In this document: positions 14,291-17,310 of the stretch, one piece after another | Layout: each line of letters begins with the position of its first letter | Position numbering within the stretch: the first letter of the stretch is position 1 | Origin: an uncultured Mycoplasmatota bacterium | GTDB taxonomy: Bacteria > Bacillota_I > Bacilli_A > RF39 > UBA660 | Direction: 5' to 3' | Length of the DNA: 17,310 nt | Assembly: GCA_948472605.1 (NCBI GenBank) | Contig: CAOKUH010000018.1 | Span: forward strand, 1-17,310 | Translations under genes and position numbers: made by a program | Notes under the pieces: model-generated | Database searches by the model: none | Told to the model about the DNA's origin: nothing | The model's input: the letters and a program-made list of their open reading frames with translations, nothing else

Positions 14291-14322
14291 AAAAAACCTT
14301 GAATCTAAATAAATTCAAAGTT
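14291..14322 (-). terminator. Terminator of the phosphoesterase gene
   Basis: On the minus strand AACTTTGAAT pairs with ATTCAAGGTT (one U-G) over 10 bp around an 8-nt loop, followed by a T run (14296-14291). It lies shortly after the stop codon at 14331. Confidence 0.85.
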
Positions 14323-14330
14323 ATTAAATT

Positions 14331-15557
14331 CTATACTCTCTTTAAACAATTATCTTCCTGTAAATCCGATTTAAAAAAATCTATATTTTTAATAATTTGG
14401 TTACTAGTTAAAACTCTTTCTTTTAATAAATTATAATGCATTTCACTTAAAGTAATGTCTTGTTCACTAAAATAAATTTGTTTGATTATTGTATCATCTA
14501 TAAGTCCTTTATTAAACGATAAACTAAGTTCTAATGCAGTTGGTATTGTTTGAATAATCTGAGATAAAGATGGCACAGCTATATTTAATATATCGCTTCT
14601 TTCATCTACAAGAAATTTATGTGTATGTCCATGCAAGACTATAGGAGCATAAGAATTATATACACAGCCATTATTAATATAATGATATAAGTGTAATTTA
14701 TCTTTTTTTATATAAACAATGACATTATTAAATCCACCTATAACTATATCATGTCTAAAACTATTGCACATTTCAATTATATTTAAAGACTCTTTATTTA
14801 AAGCGCTTAAATCATGATCTCCACCAACACCAAAAGTTAAAATGTTTTTATCGCTTGGATAATTATTTAAAAAATATTCCATTTGTTCATGTACATCAGA
14901 TATTTTCTGTTTGCTTTTTGAATAACATCCATCTATAAAATCTCCAAGGCATAATATAATATTTATCCCATTTTTAGCACAATAGTTAAATGCTCTATCA
15001 ACTAAGTCTAATCTTTCAAATTCATTTCCATAATGTAAATCAGATATTACTAACATCTTTATGCGATTTTCCACTACATCAGCAATAATTCGTTTATTTA
15101 TTCCTTCTTTATTATCATTTGAAGTAGTTTTATATATAATAGAACCATTAGAATAATACTTTTGATAATACATGAGACCTTTACTTTTTAGCTCTAATAA
15201 ATATCTTGCTAATTGTTTATTATTAATATTTAATTTTGCACATATCTCTTCATTAGTTTTTTCTTCTCTTAATAATGTTAATAAAGTATTATAATCTTTT
15301 TCTATAACTATTTCTTTTGGTTTTTTATAAATTCCTGTTGCTAGTAATTTTCGCATTTTAGGAACTAAAATATTATAAAATTTAATATTCTTTTCTTTAG
15401 TCCAATTAATACTTGATTTTGGATGATGTAAATCATTTCCGTATCGATCTCTAATAAGTAATTTTTCTTCGATTGTTAAATCAAAAATCATATTATCAAT
15501 TTCTTCTATAGTATAATCACATAAATAATCATAAATCGATTGTAACTTTCTTCCCAT
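14331..15557 (-). CDS. Helix-turn-helix/metallophosphoesterase fusion protein
   Basis: This 408-residue protein joins a DNA-binding-like N terminus to a calcineurin-type metallophosphoesterase. Residues 15-75 resemble a sigma-region-4-like helical domain (LTIEEKLLIRDRYG), and 85-130 a winged-helix (NEEICAKLNINNKQLARYLLELKSKGL). The esterase motifs are SDLHYG (Asp173, His175), GDFIDG (Asp206), GGDHD at 245-249 where families usually have GNHD, and HGHTHK (His311, His313). It may be a nuclease or phosphatase tied to transcription control, like Mre11-type proteins with an added HTH; this is inference. ATG 15557 is chosen because of GGGGG at 8 nt; ATG 15572 with AAGGA at 4 nt is an alternative, giving 413 residues. 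It is monocistronic, with its own promoter and terminator. Confidence 0.8.
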   Translation of the reverse strand: MGRKLQSIYDYLCDYTIEEIDNMIFDLTIEEKLLIRDRYGNDLHHPKSSINWTKEKNIKFYNILVPKMRKLLATGIYKKPKEIVIEKDYNTLLTLLREEKTNEEICAKLNINNKQLARYLLELKSKGLMYYQKYYSNGSIIYKTTSNDNKEGINKRIIADVVENRIKMLVISDLHYGNEFERLDLVDRAFNYCAKNGINIILCLGDFIDGCYSKSKQKISDVHEQMEYFLNNYPSDKNILTFGVGGDHDLSALNKESLNIIEMCNSFRHDIVIGGFNNVIVYIKKDKLHLYHYINNGCVYNSYAPIVLHGHTHKFLVDERSDILNIAVPSLSQIIQTIPTALELSLSFNKGLIDDTIIKQIYFSEQDITLSEMHYNLLKERVLTSNQIIKNIDFFKSDLQEDNCLKRV

Positions 15558-15595
15558 AATAAAAACCCCCATTTATTCCTTTTTTGATGTCATAT

Positions 15596-15623
15596 ATATT
15601 ATCATATTTTTTTCAAATGTCAA
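15596..15623 (-). promoter_or_regulatory. Promoter of the phosphoesterase gene
   Basis: A perfect TTGACA (15618-15623) stands 16 bp from an imperfect extended -10 TGATAATAT (hexamer 15596-15601). The spacer carries an A7 tract. Confidence 0.6.
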
Positions 15624-15631
15624 ATTTTAAT

Positions 15632-15659
15632 AAAAAAAAGACAACTTATGTCATCTTTT
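15632..15659 (-). terminator. Terminator of the infC-rpmI-rplT operon
   Basis: On the minus strand AAAAGATGACA faces TGTCTTTTTTT with a GACA/TGTC core, one mismatch and further A-U pairs, then more T. It begins 11 nt after the rplT stop codon. Confidence 0.7.
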
Positions 15660-15670
15660 CTTAGCTAAAT

Positions 15671-16234
15671 TTATTTTAAATTGCTTAACAATTCATCTTT
15701 TTTCATTGATGAATAACCTTTTATCCCTTGTTCTTTAGCAATATTTTTAAGCTCTGCTAAAGTCATTTTACTATAATCTTTTTCTTCTACTTTTTTAGTT
15801 TCTTTAGTAGTTTCAGATTTATCATTCTTAATTTCTTTTTCTACTACTTTATCTTCCTTTAAAGTAGCTTTTTTTCCGCTTTTTAAAGCTTCTTTAGCAA
15901 TGTTTACAAGATTTGTAAATGATGCTGCATCATCTATTGCAAGTTCTGATAACATTTTTCTATTTATATCAATACCAGCAATATTTAGACCATTAATAAA
16001 TTTAGAATAACTAATGTCATTTTCACGACATCCTGCGTTAATTCTTGTAATCCATAACTTTCTAAAGTTTCTTTTATTAGCACGTCTATCACGATATGCA
16101 TATTCTCCACTATGAAAAACTTGTTCTTGTGCCGTTTTATAAAGTCTATGTTTACTTCCGAAATAACCTTTAGCTTGTTTTAAGACTTTTCTTCTACGTG
16201 TTTTAGATATACTTCCACCTTTAACTCTTGTCAT
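15671..16234 (-). CDS. rplT: 50S ribosomal protein L20 with a Rho_N/SAP-like C-terminal tail
   Basis: Residues 1-118 are a complete L20, which binds 23S rRNA early in large-subunit assembly and represses its own operon. MTRVKGG, the GYFGSKHRLYKTAQEQV stretch and RDRRANKRNFRKLWITRINA are diagnostic. The usual protein ends near 118 residues; this one has 187. A Lys/Glu-rich linker (119-153) leads to a domain at 154-187 (MTLAELKNIAKEQGIKGYSS and then MKKDELLSNL) that matches the helix-turn pattern of Rho N-terminal/SAP nucleic-acid-binding modules. The start has AGGAGGG 8 nt upstream and is 16 nt after rpmI. The fusion appears intact, with a single open frame. Confidence 0.95.
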   Translation of the reverse strand: MTRVKGGSISKTRRRKVLKQAKGYFGSKHRLYKTAQEQVFHSGEYAYRDRRANKRNFRKLWITRINAGCRENDISYSKFINGLNIAGIDINRKMLSELAIDDAASFTNLVNIAKEALKSGKKATLKEDKVVEKEIKNDKSETTKETKKVEEKDYSKMTLAELKNIAKEQGIKGYSSMKKDELLSNLK

Positions 16235-16250
16235 TTATTACCCTCCTAAT

Positions 16251-16448
16251 CTAGATTACTGACTTAATTCTGTCAGTATCTCCTTTACTTAATGTTCCTT
16301 TATTACGTCTTTGTCTAACTTGTTTAGAGCTATCCTTACTAGTTTTATGGTTTCCGCCACTTTTCTTATAGGAAAGGGTACCATTTGCACGTTTTTTAAA
16401 AACTTTACTACTAGCTTTATGTGTTTTTTGTTTTGGTCCTTTTGCCAT
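16251..16448 (-). CDS. rpmI: 50S ribosomal protein L35
   Basis: This 65-residue basic protein has the L35 pattern: K-x-KTHKA-SSKVFKKRANGTL, then KSGGNHKTS and a C-terminal RRNKGTLSKGDTDRIKSVI. Length is normal. It sits between infC and rplT, as in nearly all bacteria, with GAAGGATG before its ATG. Expression is controlled with rplT through the leader upstream of infC. Confidence 0.96.
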   Translation of the reverse strand: MAKGPKQKTHKASSKVFKKRANGTLSYKKSGGNHKTSKDSSKQVRQRRNKGTLSKGDTDRIKSVI

Positions 16449-16465
16449 AATACATCCTTCTTTCT

Positions 16466-16996
16466 TTAATTATCTTTTTTTGGTGCTAAAATGATATACA
16501 TATTTTTACCTTCCAATTTTGGACTTGTTTCAACATCAGCACTATCACTTAGCGCATCGGCAAATCTTATTAAGACATCTCGCCCAAGATCTGTATGAGC
16601 CATTTGTCTTCCTTTAAAACGAACTATTCCTTTAACTTTATGCCCTTTTTCTAAATACTCTTTAGCATTTCTAGAACGAGTATCAAAATCATGAACATCA
16701 ATCGTAACTGACAAGCGATATTCTTTTAGTTCTTTATTAGTTTCGCGTTGTTTTTTTTGAGCTTCCTTTTGTTTCTTTTGCTTTTCATATTTATACTTAT
16801 TGTAATCCATAATTTTAGCAACAGCAGGAGTAGCTCCTACATTCATTAAAACTAAATCAAGCCCTGCATAGTTTGCAAGTGTTAACGCATCATCTAATTT
16901 TTTCAAACCCATTTGTTCTCCGTTTGGACCAATTACCATTAATTCTTGGACATTAATTTGTTCATTTATTGGTAATTCGTTTTTATTATTTGCTAT
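16466..16996 (-). CDS. infC: Translation initiation factor IF-3, probable non-AUG start
   Basis: IF-3 binds the 30S subunit, keeps subunits apart and rejects wrong start codons. The N-domain contains NELPINEQINVQELMVIGPNG, the linker helix is very basic (YKYEKQKKQKEAQKKQRE), and the C-domain carries RLSVTIDVHDFDTRSRNAKEY and IVRFKGRQMAHTDLG. The first in-frame ATG (16937-16939) would cut off the conserved INEQI segment, yet the frame stays open upstream to the ribosome site GGAGGTG (17004-17010). Between them only AUA (16994-16996, 9 nt from GGAGG) or AUU (17000-17002, 3 nt away) can serve as a start. I chose AUA, giving 176 residues. In E. coli infC starts with AUU and IF-3 represses itself through it, so a rare start is expected. 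The codon is inferred, not proven. Confidence 0.88.
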   Translation of the reverse strand: MANNKNELPINEQINVQELMVIGPNGEQMGLKKLDDALTLANYAGLDLVLMNVGATPAVAKIMDYNKYKYEKQKKQKEAQKKQRETNKELKEYRLSVTIDVHDFDTRSRNAKEYLEKGHKVKGIVRFKGRQMAHTDLGRDVLIRFADALSDSADVETSPKLEGKNMYIILAPKKDN

Positions 16997-17020
16997 ATAA
17001 ATGCACCTCCATACATTATA

Positions 17021-17045
17021 AAAGGTAGATACATAGTATCCACCT
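17021..17045 (-). terminator. Attenuator terminator hairpin of the infC leader
   Basis: A 10-bp stem with one G-U pair (17045-17036 with 17032-17023) and a 3-nt loop TAT is followed by TTTAT. It competes with the antiterminator pairing to 17098-17104. Confidence 0.75.
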
Positions 17046-17113
17046 AAAAAACCAAATCACACTTACTTTGGCATTTAACCTATTACTACGCGTAATCAGG
17101 TGGACATGGATAC
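17021..17113 (-). promoter_or_regulatory. L20-type leader with attenuator hairpins upstream of infC
   Basis: In the minus-strand transcript TCCACCT (17104-17098) can pair with AGGTGGA (17045-17039). That AGGTGGATAC stretch (17045-17036) can instead pair with GTATCTACCT (17032-17023), followed by a T stretch: a terminator. The two pairings exclude each other. Between them are a hairpin ATTAC/GTAAT and CCAAA/TTTGG followed by six T (17071-17046), a second terminator-like hairpin. This arrangement fits the L20 leader of Bacillota, where L20 binding causes early termination. Sequence and layout are seen; binding of L20 is inferred from the operon. Confidence 0.8.
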
Positions 17114-17139
17114 GTCTCTTTCCTTTTTGTAACAACTAG

Positions 17140-17169
17140 ATTATATAGTAAAATATATGCATATGTCAA
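17140..17169 (-). promoter_or_regulatory. Promoter of the infC-rpmI-rplT operon
   Basis: A perfect TTGACA (17164-17169) and perfect TATAAT (17140-17145) are 18 bp apart. The transcript would begin near 17133 with a leader of about 135 nt before infC. Confidence 0.85.
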
Positions 17170-17310
17170 GAAAAAATTACTTATGAACAGGACAAAGACA
17201 TGAAAAAAATCAAGAAAAAGTATTGACTACCAATAAAAAAAGAAAATGAAAGAAGACGGAACTTAAACACTTTTGAAACTCAAAAATCTCACAAACCATT
17301 ATAAAATGGT
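17170..17310. other. AT-rich stretch upstream of the infC promoter, no gene seen
   Basis: I see no gene with start, ribosome site and stop here. A 30-codon minus-strand frame (ATG near 17287) lacks a ribosome site. A TTGACT at 17223-17228 on the plus strand has no matching -10. The last 16 bases hold an inverted repeat ACCATT-ATAA-AATGGT (17295-17310) that may be the edge of a terminator beyond the window. Confidence 0.5.

Overview
The window is very AT-rich and gene-dense. UGA ends several genes (the amidotransferase at 910 and the membrane protein at 12657) and tryptophan is UGG, so the standard bacterial code applies, not the Mycoplasma code. The genes infC-rpmI-rplT behind an L20-type leader, the rarA/tcdA/6S RNA neighbourhood known from Bacillus subtilis, xerD, low GC and G-rich Shine-Dalgarno sites together suggest a Bacillota lineage of the Bacilli/Erysipelotrichia/uncultured gut 'Mollicutes-like' (RF39-type) kind. 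The taxonomic placement is inference.

Layout from the left. Minus-strand cluster 1-4251: a large coiled-coil protein of unknown role, a ZupT-like ZIP metal transporter, a class-I amidotransferase-like hydrolase (C26/PuuD type), and, from its own promoter, a UvrD/HelD-type helicase whose frame is broken at a T6 tract close to the window edge. A short Asn/Ser/Arg/Lys-rich plus-strand gene (4366-4503) faces xerD across a shared terminator. xerD is divergent from a plus-strand gene with an HExxH motif, with back-to-back promoters. rarA and gpsA follow as a two-gene plus-strand operon. gpsA overlaps the convergent tcdA by 18 nt.

At 9391-9570, directly upstream of tcdA on the same strand, is a rod-folding RNA with a strong promoter that I interpret as 6S RNA. 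Next come an unrecognised protein under a promoter with a palindrome and tandem repeats (9722-10639), a HerA-type (DUF87) ATPase, a membrane-anchored protein with a GTG start, a membrane-anchored NodB-type polysaccharide deacetylase and a winged-helix/metallophosphoesterase fusion.

The right end is the translation operon infC-rpmI-rplT. It has a near-consensus promoter, a leader with mutually exclusive hairpins (L20 autoregulation), an infC start that is probably AUA or AUU, and an L20 that carries a Rho_N/SAP-like tail.

Most of the window is housekeeping: translation, 6S control of RNA polymerase, lipid precursor synthesis (GpsA), tRNA modification (TcdA), replication-fork maintenance (RarA) and chromosome resolution (XerD). 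I found no CRISPR array, insertion sequence, tRNA or rRNA. The least explained parts are the coiled-coil protein, the Asn-rich peptide, the 9722-10639 gene with its operator-like region, the HerA ATPase without NurA, and the winged-helix phosphoesterase.
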